32,921 nucleotides of DNA from an uncultured delta proteobacterium (GTDB taxonomy: Bacteria; RBG-13-61-14; DRUE01). The first letter of the stretch is position 1, and the number at the start of each line of letters is the position of its first letter. Both the position numbers and the translations under genes were made by a program. Shown here one piece after another: positions 17,546 to 26,218 of the stretch. The notes under the pieces are model-generated. The model had not been told where the DNA came from. It ran no database searches and saw nothing but the letters and a program-made list of their open reading frames with translations. The stretch lies in the NCBI GenBank assembly GCA_903930515.1, contig CAIYYW010000317.1:1-32921 (forward strand). The letters run 5' to 3'.

Positions 17546-18491
17546 CCCGATCCGGAAATTGATCCGGGGATTCGACCGCAAGGACCGGACCAGCCTGTCC
17601 CGGCTTCTGACCGTTCTGGAAAAAAATCAACCGGAGGATCTGGAGCAGCTGTCCGGGATTCTCTCACGCGGCCGCGGGATCAAGAAGATCGGGATCACCG
17701 GCCCGCCCGGCGCCGGCAAAAGCAGCCTGATCAACCGGATGATCAGCCATTTCCGGAAGCAGGGAAAAACCGTGGCCTGCGTGCTGGTGGATCCGTCCAG
17801 CCCGATCTCGGGAGGGGCGGTGCTGGGCGACCGGATCCGGATGCAGGAGCATTTTTTGGACCCGGGCGTTTTTTTGCGGAGCGTGGCTTCGCGCGGAGAG
17901 CACGGCGGGCTCTGCCGGTCGGCGATGGAGATGGCGCTTTTGCTGGACGCCTTCGGGATGGACGAAATTATTATTGAGACCGTGGGGGTGGGGCAGAGCG
18001 AGATTGAGGTCGCGGGCATCGCCGAGACGGTTTTGGTGGTGCTCACGCCCGAGGCCGGAGACGCGGTGCAGGTGCTCAAGGCCGGGCTGTTGGAAGTCGG
18101 AGACATTTTCGTGGTGAACAAGATGGACCGGCCCGGGGCGCAAGCCCTTTATTACGAGTTGCGCGCGATGTTTGAGGATTCCCATCAAGGCTTGGATCGA
18201 GACCCCCAGGTTCTGATGGTTTCGGCAATGGAAGATCAGGGGATCGCCGAGCTGATCGGCGCCATCAAGGAACACCGCCGGAAGCTGGATCGGACCGGTC
18301 GTGATCCCAGGCGCGAGTTGCATAAGCGGCATTTCCTGGAGTTGGTGATTTCCCGGCTGAGGGAGGGCCTGGAGGACAAGATTGTCCACGAATATCCGGA
18401 ACTGCTGGAAGAGGTGTGTTCGGCGAAGATCAGCCCATACCAGGCGGTGGAGCGGTTGGGAAAATTTTTCAAAAAAATTAACCGCCCTTAA
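17535..18491 (+). CDS. meaB: MeaB/ArgK-family GTPase (B12-mutase chaperone type)
   Basis: The 318-residue G3E GTPase has P-loop GPPGAGKSS (56-64), LVDPSSPISGGAVLGDRIRM, the segment ETVGVGQSE and the base-recognition motif NKMD. This matches MeaB (formerly the LAO/AO transport ATPase), which loads or protects adenosylcobalamin in methylmalonyl-CoA mutase and related mutases. The usual neighbour, a mutase or epimerase gene, is absent. Instead it follows a kinase and a double-FHA protein, and its ATG lies 11 bases inside the latter. The stop TAA directly abuts the stop of the convergent DegT gene. The client mutase cannot be named from this window. Confidence 0.92.
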   Translation: MKADPIRKLIRGFDRKDRTSLSRLLTVLEKNQPEDLEQLSGILSRGRGIKKIGITGPPGAGKSSLINRMISHFRKQGKTVACVLVDPSSPISGGAVLGDRIRMQEHFLDPGVFLRSVASRGEHGGLCRSAMEMALLLDAFGMDEIIIETVGVGQSEIEVAGIAETVLVVLTPEAGDAVQVLKAGLLEVGDIFVVNKMDRPGAQALYYELRAMFEDSHQGLDRDPQVLMVSAMEDQGIAELIGAIKEHRRKLDRTGRDPRRELHKRHFLELVISRLREGLEDKIVHEYPELLEEVCSAKISPYQAVERLGKFFKKINRP

Positions 18492-19697
18492 TCACTTCCG
18501 ATAATAACCAATCACCTTTTTCACCGCGGCAATCACCTCATCCGCCTCCCGGTCGGTCATTGCCGGGAAGAGCGGGATGGAAAGCACGCGCTCGGTAACA
18601 TATTCGGCAATGGGGAGTGCCCCTTTTCGGTATCCGTATTTCTCGCGGTAATAGGGATGCTCGGGCACGGAGCGGAAATGGATGCCGATCCCGATCCCTT
18701 CGGCCTGGACCGCGTTCATAATTTGATCCCGGTCAGCCCGGAGCATCTCGGTCCGGATCACCAGCACATAAAGATGATAAGCAGGCTTATGCTCCGGCGA
18801 ACAACTGAGCAATTTCAGCGCCGGCTCGTCGGAAAAGGCCTGATTATATCTGTCCACAATTTGCTTCCGGCGTTTCCAGAAAGTGTCTATCTTTTTCATC
18901 TGGCAAAGTCCGAGCGCCGCCTGCAAGTCAAACATATTGTATTTGTATCCGGGCATCAAAATATCCCAGTGCCGATACCCTTCCAGTCCGTATCTTTTCC
19001 AGGCGTCCCGGCTGATTCCGTGCAGGCTTAAAATCCGAACCTGCTCTTCAATCTTGGGGTCATTGGTGGTGAGCATTCCGCCCTCGCCGGTGGTGATGTT
19101 CTTGGTGGCGTAAAAACTGAAGCAGGCGGCGGCGCTTTTCAGGACGCCGATTTTTTTCCCCTGAAAGCGGGTCTCAATCGCGTGCGCGGCGTCTTCAACC
19201 ACCGCGATGCCGCGCTTTTTCGCGAGGGAAAGGATCTCGTCCATTTGACAGGGGAACCCGGCGAAATGCACGGGGAGGATCGCTTTGGTTTTCCGGCTCA
19301 GCTTTTTCCGGATTTGTTCCGGGTCAATATTCAAATCATCCGGGAGCACATCCGCGAACACCGGTTTGGCCCCGCAATGCTCAATCACATTGACGGTGGA
19401 AGCGAAGGTGATCGGAGAAGTGATCACCTCGTCTCCGGGCTTGATCCCGAGGCTGAGCAGGGAGAGGTGGAGCGCCGCGGTGCAGGAATTCAGCCCGACC
19501 GCGTATTTGGCTCCGGTGTATTCGGCGAAGCGTTTTTCAAATTCTTCCGCGCGCTCTCCCCGGGTCACCCATCCCGAGCGCAAGGTCGCAACCAGTTCGC
19601 GCTCCTCTTCCGCTCCGAACCAGGGCCGGTGGAATGGGAGAAATTTACCGCGGGTCGGCTTCCCGCCCGCAATCGCGATTTTTCTTTTCCCGGGCAT
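18492..19697 (-). CDS. DegT/DnrJ/EryC1/StrS-family sugar aminotransferase
   Basis: PLP enzyme of 401 residues that normally aminates a keto-sugar nucleotide. Marks are SGWVTRG near the N-terminus, the region NSCTAALHLSLL, VEDAAHAIE with the PLP-pyridine Asp D169, and the Schiff-base lysine K199 in FYATKNITTGEGGM. The ATG at 19697 comes two bases after the stop of the SDR gene and matches the usual family length. The frame stays open further upstream to 19769, inside that gene, but those residues look unlike a DegT N-terminus. With the dehydratase upstream it probably makes a 4-amino- (or 3-amino-) 4,6-dideoxy sugar; the exact position cannot be read. Confidence 0.92.
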   Translation of the reverse strand: MPGKRKIAIAGGKPTRGKFLPFHRPWFGAEEERELVATLRSGWVTRGERAEEFEKRFAEYTGAKYAVGLNSCTAALHLSLLSLGIKPGDEVITSPITFASTVNVIEHCGAKPVFADVLPDDLNIDPEQIRKKLSRKTKAILPVHFAGFPCQMDEILSLAKKRGIAVVEDAAHAIETRFQGKKIGVLKSAAACFSFYATKNITTGEGGMLTTNDPKIEEQVRILSLHGISRDAWKRYGLEGYRHWDILMPGYKYNMFDLQAALGLCQMKKIDTFWKRRKQIVDRYNQAFSDEPALKLLSCSPEHKPAYHLYVLVIRTEMLRADRDQIMNAVQAEGIGIGIHFRSVPEHPYYREKYGYRKGALPIAEYVTERVLSIPLFPAMTDREADEVIAAVKKVIGYYRK

Positions 19698-19699
19698 TG

Positions 19700-20731
19700 C
19701 TAATACCGTTCCATCTTCCCGTCCTCGGTCAGGATCGGGACCGTGCGCATCCATCTTAACGGCTCCCACCAGTCGCGATGCTTCCGATACCAGTCAATGG
19801 TTTTGATCAATCCCTGCTCCAGCGAAGTCCTGGCCTGAAAGCCCAGGAGCTTTTTCGCCCGGTCAGTGGAGGAGATATGTTTGTCCACCTGGCCGGGTCG
19901 CTCGGGGATGAAGCTGAGGAGGGACTCCGGCTTGTTCATCAGCTTCAAAATCGTCCGGGCAACCTCAAGAACGCTGGTCGCGGTCCCGGTGCCGATGTTG
20001 ATCGCCTGTCCCCGGATTTTTTCCAGGTCCGCCTGGAGCGTCAAATCCACCGCTTCCGCCACATCCTCCACCTCAATCCAGTCGCGGGACGCGGAGCCGT
20101 TTCCGTGGATGCTGATCGGCTCGTCCAGGATCGCGCTGGTGATGAAGCGCGGAACCGCCTTTTCCAAATGTTGATACGGGCCGTAGTTGTTGAAGGGGCG
20201 GAGGATCACCGCCGGCAGGCCGTAAGTCCTGAGATAAGAATAAACCAGCCGGTCCGCGCCGGCCTTGGCCGCGGCATAGGGGGTGAGCGGGTTGAGCGGG
20301 TGATCCTCGTCCATCGGCTCCTTAAGCGCGGTGCCGTAAACTTCGGAAGTGGAGATGTGGATGAAGCGCTCAATCCGGTTTTTAAATTTGAGGATGGCGT
20401 TGGCAATGGTCTGGGTGCCGAGCACATCGGTTTCAAAGAAGATCCGGTTGTCAAAAATGGACCTGGCCACATGGGTCTCCGCGGCGAAATGGACCACGAT
20501 CTCCGATTTTGAGACCAGTTCGTTGACCAGGGTGATGTTGTTGACATTGCCGTACCAGAATTCAAATCGGTCGCTCGCTTTCATCTCCTTGGGCAGATTC
20601 GCGGGATTGCCCGCGTAAGTGAGCGCATCCAGCACGATCAGACGGGCCTGGGGCTGGCCCTGAAAAATCCTCCGGGCGAAGCAACTGCCGATGAACCCGG
20701 CCCCGCCCGTGATCAGAATGGTCTTTCCCAT
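19700..20731 (-). CDS. NAD-dependent nucleotide-sugar 4,6-dehydratase/epimerase (extended SDR)
   Basis: The 343-residue SDR has the NAD loop TGGAGFIGS (G9, G12, G15), HFAAETHV (81-88), STSEVYG (127-133) and the catalytic Y152-x3-K156. Much of it resembles RmlB (LDALTYAGN, and WYRKHRDWWEPL near the end). RmlB, however, has STDEVYG, and the catalytic Asp is Ser here, as I recall for LegB-type UDP-GlcNAc 4,6-dehydratases and some epimerases. It is thus probably a dehydratase whose substrate is not dTDP-glucose, or an epimerase. AGGAGG lies five bases before the ATG, inside the end of the methyltransferase gene. It pairs with the DegT aminotransferase, which starts two bases after its stop. Confidence 0.88.
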   Translation of the reverse strand: MGKTILITGGAGFIGSCFARRIFQGQPQARLIVLDALTYAGNPANLPKEMKASDRFEFWYGNVNNITLVNELVSKSEIVVHFAAETHVARSIFDNRIFFETDVLGTQTIANAILKFKNRIERFIHISTSEVYGTALKEPMDEDHPLNPLTPYAAAKAGADRLVYSYLRTYGLPAVILRPFNNYGPYQHLEKAVPRFITSAILDEPISIHGNGSASRDWIEVEDVAEAVDLTLQADLEKIRGQAINIGTGTATSVLEVARTILKLMNKPESLLSFIPERPGQVDKHISSTDRAKKLLGFQARTSLEQGLIKTIDWYRKHRDWWEPLRWMRTVPILTEDGKMERY

Positions 20732-20732
20732 T

Positions 20733-21716
20733 TCAGCCTCCTTTAAACGCCCTCACCCTCAGCGCCGGCGCCAGCGCGACTTTCCCGGCGCTGAGCAGAT
20801 AAATAATCTCCACCATATAATACACCAGGCCATCAAACAGCCAATTGATCCGCGTCCCCCGCCGGTGCATCCGGCCGTTGAAAACCCGGACCCGGACAAA
20901 ACCTATTTTTTCCAGGTATTCCTTCAGAACCCCCGGCGTGAACCCGTAAAGGTGAGCCGGAGGATCCAAAACATTGAAGACCGTTTCCGGGTCCGTCCCG
21001 GCCCGGATCCGACGGAGCAAAAATCCGACCGGGAGCAGTTCCGCCGCGGTCCCGAGCCAGCCGTAGATTTTCAGCAGGGAATGATTGGGAAGACGCAAAA
21101 TCAGAATCCCGCCGGGATTGAGCATTTCCCTCATCATCTTAAGCATCCCGGCCGGATCGCGGATATGCTCAAGCACAAAGGAGCCCGCGAGCGCGTCGTA
21201 TTTTCCCTCCGGAACGGCCGTCGCGGGAAAATCCCCCAACTGAATTTCAATCCCCAATCGCTCCCGGGCGTATTCCACCGCGGGCCGGGACAAATCCACC
21301 CCTTCCGCTTCCCATCCCCGCCTGGTCATTTCGGCCAGGAAAAAGCCATACCCGGCCCCGACTTCAAAAATCTTTTTCCCGCAACCCCGACAACCCCGCT
21401 CAATCAATTCCGCATCTTCTTGATACTGGTCCCGGTAAACCCTCAGCCATTCCTCCGCGGAATTTTCCGGAAAATATTGCGCGTAAAATCCGGAGAGTTC
21501 CTCCGATCGCGGACGGGGATTGACCTGGATCAACCCGCAATCCCGGCACCGCTCAATCCGGAAAGAGTTTTCTTCCCGGTAAAAGATCAGCCGATCCGAG
21601 CCGCAAAAATTGCACGGACCCGGTTCCAGCTCTCCTTTGATCTTCCAGCTCCGTTGCTCAATCAGGCGCAAAGAGGGACGCGAACCGGGATTGGCCGGAC
21701 CAGGCGGATTAGTCAT
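20733..21716 (-). CDS. SAM-dependent methyltransferase with N-terminal zinc ribbon
   Basis: The 327-residue protein begins with a four-cysteine module (C35-x2-C38, C57-x2-C60; CNFCGS and CRDCGLIQVNPRP). A class I SAM methyltransferase fold follows, with motif I FEVGAGYG (117-124), an acidic end of strand 2 (GVDLS) and FVLEHIRDP. A hydrophobic C-terminal region (LVYYMVEIIYLLSAG) may touch the membrane. The architecture resembles methyltransferases in O-antigen and sugar clusters that act on sugars or lipid-linked glycans. The ATG overlaps the stop of the ATP-grasp gene as ATGA. An in-frame ATG at 21746 would add ten residues inside that gene. The acceptor is unknown. Confidence 0.88.
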   Translation of the reverse strand: MTNPPGPANPGSRPSLRLIEQRSWKIKGELEPGPCNFCGSDRLIFYREENSFRIERCRDCGLIQVNPRPRSEELSGFYAQYFPENSAEEWLRVYRDQYQEDAELIERGCRGCGKKIFEVGAGYGFFLAEMTRRGWEAEGVDLSRPAVEYARERLGIEIQLGDFPATAVPEGKYDALAGSFVLEHIRDPAGMLKMMREMLNPGGILILRLPNHSLLKIYGWLGTAAELLPVGFLLRRIRAGTDPETVFNVLDPPAHLYGFTPGVLKEYLEKIGFVRVRVFNGRMHRRGTRINWLFDGLVYYMVEIIYLLSAGKVALAPALRVRAFKGG

Positions 21717-22717
21717 CGGTCGGAAGATTTCTTTTGCTTTGCCCACGGGAGATATATCGCCTGCTCATACACCATCATCACCAGATCGGGAAGGAACTTT
21801 CCCATCCGGGGCAATACCTTTTTCCCCTCCAGCATCATCACCGTCCATTCCGCGAAATCCGCTCCGGCCGATATCGTGAGCGAGATTCCGCCCGAGAATC
21901 TCGGATTGATCTCGGTCAGAAAAATTTCCTTGCCCCGGCGGATGCATTGGAGGTTGATCGGCCCGAGGAAGGGGAGGGTTTCCGTGACCCGTCTCGCGAA
22001 TCTGATCAAGGACTGGTCGTTCACGGTCCGGCCGATGTCGGAAACGCCGGCCCGGGTCGCGATCCGCTCGCGCGGGACAATGGAAACGGGCTTTCCCTCC
22101 CGGTCCAGGAACAGATCAATGGTGTATTCCACGCCTTTGATATATTGCTGAAGCAGCGGCCGCTCAATCACGCGCAGCCAGTAAGATAGTTCGCGGGAAT
22201 CGCGAACGATCATTGCCTGGTCGCTTCCCCGGCCGAAGCAAGGCTTGATGAAAATCGGAAAGGGGAAAGACTTTTGGTTTTTTTTGAAAACGGCCGGGAC
22301 CCTGATTCCGTGTTTTCGGAAAAAATCGTAAAACCGGGACTTGTCATTGCAGATCCTGATGGTCTCGGAGGGCGAGGCAAAGATTTCGGTTCCGCTCCTC
22401 AGGAACAATTCCCGGTTTTCAGACAGGACTTCCAGGTCCGCGTCGGTGGTCGGGATGATCGCGTTGATCCGCAATTTCCTGCATTGGCGCAACAGCCAGG
22501 ACCCAAATTTCGGGTCGGCCGCGGCCGGGGATAGCAGGGAAAGTTTTCCCCGGCACAGTCCCGGGCTGAGCGGGTTGGTGTCCATTCTGACCAGCCGCCC
22601 AGGGGGGCTTCTCCGGGCCAGAACTTTTTCAAAGGCCTGAACCAGCCTGACCCTACGGCCGCTCCCGGAGCTGGTGAGCAAAATCCGGAGCGCAGTCTCA
22701 GCCGCTTTTTTTCTCAT
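21713..22717 (-). CDS. CarB-like ATP-grasp ligase
   Basis: The 334-residue protein has an N-terminal pre-ATP-grasp Rossmann-like part (ALRILLTSSGSGRR, IIPTTDADLEVLSENR). The ATP-grasp core has nucleotide lysine K158 in FIKPCFGRGSDQ, EYTIDLFLDREGK and metal ligands in TEINPRFSGG (E269 to N271). It resembles the carbamoyl-phosphate synthase large-subunit/PylC group. In sugar clusters such enzymes join a carboxylate to an amine, for example adding an amino acid or acyl group to an amino sugar. The amine could be the product of the DegT enzyme in this operon; this is inference. The start overlaps the GT2 gene by 20 bases and the stop overlaps the methyltransferase start. Confidence 0.85.
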   Translation of the reverse strand: MRKKAAETALRILLTSSGSGRRVRLVQAFEKVLARRSPPGRLVRMDTNPLSPGLCRGKLSLLSPAAADPKFGSWLLRQCRKLRINAIIPTTDADLEVLSENRELFLRSGTEIFASPSETIRICNDKSRFYDFFRKHGIRVPAVFKKNQKSFPFPIFIKPCFGRGSDQAMIVRDSRELSYWLRVIERPLLQQYIKGVEYTIDLFLDREGKPVSIVPRERIATRAGVSDIGRTVNDQSLIRFARRVTETLPFLGPINLQCIRRGKEIFLTEINPRFSGGISLTISAGADFAEWTVMMLEGKKVLPRMGKFLPDLVMMVYEQAIYLPWAKQKKSSDR

Positions 22718-23657
22718 CTTCCGATTTTTTCAGAACCTGCCGGATCACGAAATCCGGGCGGCGCCGGCTTTCAATATAAACCCGGGACAGGTATTCTCCG
22801 ATCACTCCCAGGAAAAAAAGCTGGACCCCTCCGAAGAAGACAATCGCGGCGAAGATGCTGGTGTATCCGGGAACCGTGATCTGGAGGAACATTTTTTGGA
22901 TCACCACTTTTAAGGCCAGGATCAGGCCGATCAGGGAAACCAGGAACCCGGCCCAACTGGCCAGCCGGAGCGGCGCTTCGGTGAAACTGATGGTCATGGT
23001 GATCACCAGCCGGATCAATTTCCGGAAGGAATACTTGGTGCTCCCGGCCCGCCGCGGAGAATGTTCCACTTCCACCCCGGTGTTTTTCGCGCCCAGCCAG
23101 GTGAACAGGCCGGTGAAAAATTTGTCGCGCTCCGGGCAGGAATTGTAAGCGTCCACGAATACCCGGCGCACGGCCAGAAACGGGCTGATATTGCTTTTCT
23201 CTCCGAGCAATAATTTCATCAGCAAATCCGCGGTCCAGGACCCGAGCCTTTTCCCCAGACCGTCCTGCCGTCCCTTGCGGATCCCGTAGGCCAGGTCATA
23301 TCCCTGGTCCAGGCCCCGGAGCAATTTAGGGATTTCTTCCGGCGGGTTCTGGAGGTCCGCGTCCATAATCACCGCAACATCCCCCCGCGCCTGGCTCAGC
23401 CCCGCGGCCAGCGCCGGATGCTGTCCGAAATTGCGTGAAAGCTGGACCACCACGATCCGGTCATCGCGCGCTCTCAATTCCTTCATCGTTTCCAGGCTGC
23501 CGTCCCGGCTCCCGTCATCCACCAGGATGATTTCATAATCCTTTCCCAGGGAATTCAACACCTGGCGCAGCCGTTGATATAATTCCTCCAGGTTCTCCCG
23601 CTCATTGAAAACCGGGATCACGATGCTGATCTTGTTTATTTTATCTTCCGGATTCAT
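22698..23657 (-). CDS. Family 2 glycosyltransferase (polyprenyl-phosphate type, ArnC/GtrB-like)
   Basis: The 319-residue enzyme has a GT-A domain with VIPVFNERENL, VDDGS (46-50) and the metal-binding DADLQNP (99-105). Two C-terminal membrane segments follow (about 233-255 and 266-288). This architecture is that of DPM1/GtrB/ArnC enzymes, which transfer a sugar from a nucleotide to undecaprenyl phosphate at the inner face of the membrane. The lipid-linked sugar would then be used by a GT-C transferase, and such a protein is encoded immediately upstream. The start overlaps that gene by 17 bases. The sugar donor cannot be determined but could come from the SDR/DegT pair. Confidence 0.93.
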   Translation of the reverse strand: MNPEDKINKISIVIPVFNERENLEELYQRLRQVLNSLGKDYEIILVDDGSRDGSLETMKELRARDDRIVVVQLSRNFGQHPALAAGLSQARGDVAVIMDADLQNPPEEIPKLLRGLDQGYDLAYGIRKGRQDGLGKRLGSWTADLLMKLLLGEKSNISPFLAVRRVFVDAYNSCPERDKFFTGLFTWLGAKNTGVEVEHSPRRAGSTKYSFRKLIRLVITMTISFTEAPLRLASWAGFLVSLIGLILALKVVIQKMFLQITVPGYTSIFAAIVFFGGVQLFFLGVIGEYLSRVYIESRRRPDFVIRQVLKKSEDEKKSG

Positions 23658-25371
23658 TTTTGTCCGAGATTTTATTTATTCTAAAACAACAATGCCCAAG
23701 CGGTTGATAGCTGAAACCCGGGAGCGACAGGCTCCTGGATTCCAGCCGAAAGGCGAAGGAAGGGGATGTCACCAGGACCGCGCTTTGGACCGATTCCGGC
23801 AGGGGCTGCAAGCTCATTTCCCTCTTATCCACATAATTGAGGAACAGGTTAAAATACCAATAATTCCGGATGACGCGGCCGCCTTTGGTAAAATAAAAAT
23901 CCCTCCAATAAATATAGCTCGGCCGGTATCCATCCCTGACCAAATTATACATAGTAACCGCGCCGGCGGCAAACTGTCCCATTACCAGGTCGTTTTCTCC
24001 GCTCCGGACGATCACCTGATAGGGCTGGTTGAGGTCGTCCAGATATTTTTTCCAGTCAACGGTCCAGGCCCAGAGTTGGCCTTGGAGCGCCCTTCCCCCG
24101 TCCACGCTCGGGAGCATAAACCCGGACCCGAGGGCAAGCCGGACGCCTCTGCCCTTGACCATTATTTTCGGGCTTTGCCGGAGCCGGAAACCGCCCAATC
24201 CCTGTTGATCTTTTTCCTCCAAAGTCAGCGCCCGGCCCGGGTCCAGCTCGGAAAACCCCGGCCCGCGATATGGTTGTTCCGGAAGGTAAAGCCGAATGCC
24301 GATAATTAAGGGCAGGATTAAAAATATGACATATAAACATTTCAGATATTTATTCCTGATCAATTCATAAATATATATTACGGAAAAACATACTAATATA
24401 TACATCGCCAGGGAATGTTGGAAGGATTTGGCGGTCTTGAACGCAATCCCCATTACCAGGGGGAAGAGCAGGAAATCGGCGGACCCGATCCAAAGGGCGG
24501 GAAATCTCCGGCGATGGGCCATCGCGGAAAAGGCGATCAGGGTGATGGAAATGACGCTGGCGGTGAACGCCCCCAGGAAGGTGATGACGGTATAGTTGAT
24601 CAGGGCGCCCGAGTATTGGACATAAACATCCTGGAATTCCCGGAAGGGGGAGAGCAAGGACAGGCCCATCAGGGATTGCGCCGCCAGATATGCGATCAAG
24701 CCGGAAATAATTTCCAGGCTGAACTTAGCGATGGCTTGACTGAGCTTTTGATCTTTGCGGAAGAAGAAATGCTGCAAGGGAAAGGTCAGGCAGAGATAGG
24801 CGGCGCTGGCGGAGGCGGACAGGGAAAGTCCGTAGAGGGCTCCGGAGATAAAATAGAAATAATATTTCTTGCCGCCCTCCAGGAGCAGGAGGCTTAAGAA
24901 GATGGACAGGAATGCCAGACTGTATCCGATGATCGCGGCGTTGGGATAGAGACCGGCGTAAACCAACTCGATTGCCGAGCAAAAAACCAAAATCCCATGG
25001 ACGGCCCTGGGCTTTAACCCGAGAACCAGGCAGGAATAGAGCGGGAGGATGGCGAGCGAGAGACTGGCGGAAAGCGCGGAGAGGATGGCAAAGGAGAGCT
25101 GGGGCGAGCCGGTCACAAAGGAGAAGAGATAAATCAGGCCGAAGGCTCCGGCCCGGGTTTGATATCCGTGGAGCGGGAACTGGAAGGGGTTCAGATGATT
25201 TTGTCCGGCCAAGGCGTAGATCGCTTCCATTGCGTCATCGCCGTCCAGGAATTGGAACGGGGAGAAGGCCAGGAAGAAAATCAGATTCAAGCAAAAAAAG
25301 CCGATAAAAAACAGCCAGGTTTTTTTAGACAGAATCGCCGGAACCGATTCCGCTTCCAACCTTTTCCTCAT
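23641..25371 (-). CDS. Polytopic membrane protein, probable GT-C-type glycosyltransferase
   Basis: The 576-residue protein has about ten hydrophobic segments between 18 and 365 and a hydrophilic C-terminal domain (about 370-576). The first loop carries FQFLDGDDAMEAIYAL, an acidic motif at the position where GT-C transferases (PF13231-like) keep their catalytic Asp/Glu. I recognise no closer family. With the polyprenyl-phosphate GT2 just downstream, a role using lipid-linked sugar on the outer face is likely. The ATG overlaps the tpiA stop by four bases. It has no promoter of its own that I can see. Confidence 0.75.
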   Translation of the reverse strand: MRKRLEAESVPAILSKKTWLFFIGFFCLNLIFFLAFSPFQFLDGDDAMEAIYALAGQNHLNPFQFPLHGYQTRAGAFGLIYLFSFVTGSPQLSFAILSALSASLSLAILPLYSCLVLGLKPRAVHGILVFCSAIELVYAGLYPNAAIIGYSLAFLSIFLSLLLLEGGKKYYFYFISGALYGLSLSASASAAYLCLTFPLQHFFFRKDQKLSQAIAKFSLEIISGLIAYLAAQSLMGLSLLSPFREFQDVYVQYSGALINYTVITFLGAFTASVISITLIAFSAMAHRRRFPALWIGSADFLLFPLVMGIAFKTAKSFQHSLAMYILVCFSVIYIYELIRNKYLKCLYVIFLILPLIIGIRLYLPEQPYRGPGFSELDPGRALTLEEKDQQGLGGFRLRQSPKIMVKGRGVRLALGSGFMLPSVDGGRALQGQLWAWTVDWKKYLDDLNQPYQVIVRSGENDLVMGQFAAGAVTMYNLVRDGYRPSYIYWRDFYFTKGGRVIRNYWYFNLFLNYVDKREMSLQPLPESVQSAVLVTSPSFAFRLESRSLSLPGFSYQPLGHCCFRINKISDKNESGR

Positions 25372-26123
25372 CCAATTGCTTTAATTATGCCGACAAAGGT
25401 CTCCGCCTTCAAACTGGCTCCCCCGACCAGGGCGCCGTCCAGGTCCGGCATCTTCATCAGGTCCTTGATATTGTCCGGCTTCACCGAGCCGCCGTATTGA
25501 ATCCGGATGGAATCCGCAAGGGTGGGATCGTAAATCAGGGCCAATTGCTTCCTGATGAATTGATGAACCTCCTGGGCCTGCTCCGGGGTGGCCACCTTGC
25601 CGGTGCCGATCGCCCAGACCGGCTCGTAGGCGATTACCAGCGGCGGAACTTCGGCTTTCGAGATGCCCGCCAGCGCTCCCTTCACCTGCCGCTCGATCAC
25701 CGACAAAGTCTTCCCAGCCTCGCGCTCGGGCAACAGCTCGCCCACGCAGCAGATCGGGATCAGCCCGGATTTGAGCGAGGCCTTGACCTTTTTGTTCACG
25801 CTCTCGTCGGTCTCGTGAAAAAATTGCCTCCGCTCGCTGTGTCCGATGATCACATATTTACAGCCGACATCCTTGAGCATTGCCGGGCCGACTTCTCCGG
25901 TGAAGGCGCCGGCGTCTTCCCAGTAAAGGTCCTGGGCCGAGAGCCCGAGATTGGACCCGGCAAGCACCTTGCTGACGGCCGAGAGCGCGGTAAAAACCGG
26001 GGCCACCGCGATCTCCACTTGGTCAACCCCCCGGAGCCGGTTCTTGAGTTCCCCGGCCAGGTTCATTGCCGGCTCGGTCAAAAGGTTCAGCTTCCAGTTC
26101 CCGGCGATAAAGGGCTTGCGCAT
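25368..26123 (-). CDS. tpiA: Triosephosphate isomerase
   Basis: Interconverts dihydroxyacetone phosphate and glyceraldehyde 3-phosphate. The 251-residue barrel has N9 and K11 (AGNWKLN), H95 (IIGHSERR), catalytic E167 (AYEPVWAIGTG) and the phosphate loops YGGSVKP and LVGGASL. AGGAGG lies about six bases before the ATG. It is the third of a gap-pgk-tpiA set but is separated from pgk by 88 bases that carry heptanucleotide arrays. Its stop overlaps the membrane-protein gene as ATGA, joining glycolysis to the glycan operon. Confidence 0.97.
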   Translation of the reverse strand: MRKPFIAGNWKLNLLTEPAMNLAGELKNRLRGVDQVEIAVAPVFTALSAVSKVLAGSNLGLSAQDLYWEDAGAFTGEVGPAMLKDVGCKYVIIGHSERRQFFHETDESVNKKVKASLKSGLIPICCVGELLPEREAGKTLSVIERQVKGALAGISKAEVPPLVIAYEPVWAIGTGKVATPEQAQEVHQFIRKQLALIYDPTLADSIRIQYGGSVKPDNIKDLMKMPDLDGALVGGASLKAETFVGIIKAIG

Positions 26124-26137
26124 CTTGAACCTCCTTG

Positions 26138-26218
26138 TCGGAATTGGGAATTAGGAATCGGAATCAGGGATTCATGCAATTCGCCAACCACTTGCCGTTA
26201 ACCACTGACCACTAACTT
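26138..26218. repeat. Two degenerate heptanucleotide tandem arrays between pgk and tpiA
   Basis: On the plus strand the first array reads TCGGAAT, TGGGAAT, TAGGAAT, CGGAAT (six bases), CAGGGAT from 26138 to 26171. The second reads CCAACCA, CTTGCCG, TTAACCA, CTGACCA, CTAACTT from 26184 to 26218. The units keep a seven-base phase with substitutions. The second array runs into the end of pgk: the pgk stop (26212-26214) is inside its last unit. The spacer 26172-26183 is unrelated. They would be transcribed as part of the gap-pgk-tpiA message. Short tandemly repeated heptamers are known from cyanobacteria; I do not know their role here. Confidence 0.6.

Noticed and set aside
19698-19769. An upstream extension of the DegT aminotransferase by 24 residues.
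   Set aside because: It lies inside the SDR gene and reads like out-of-frame GC-rich sequence; ATG 19697 fits the family and the two-base gap.
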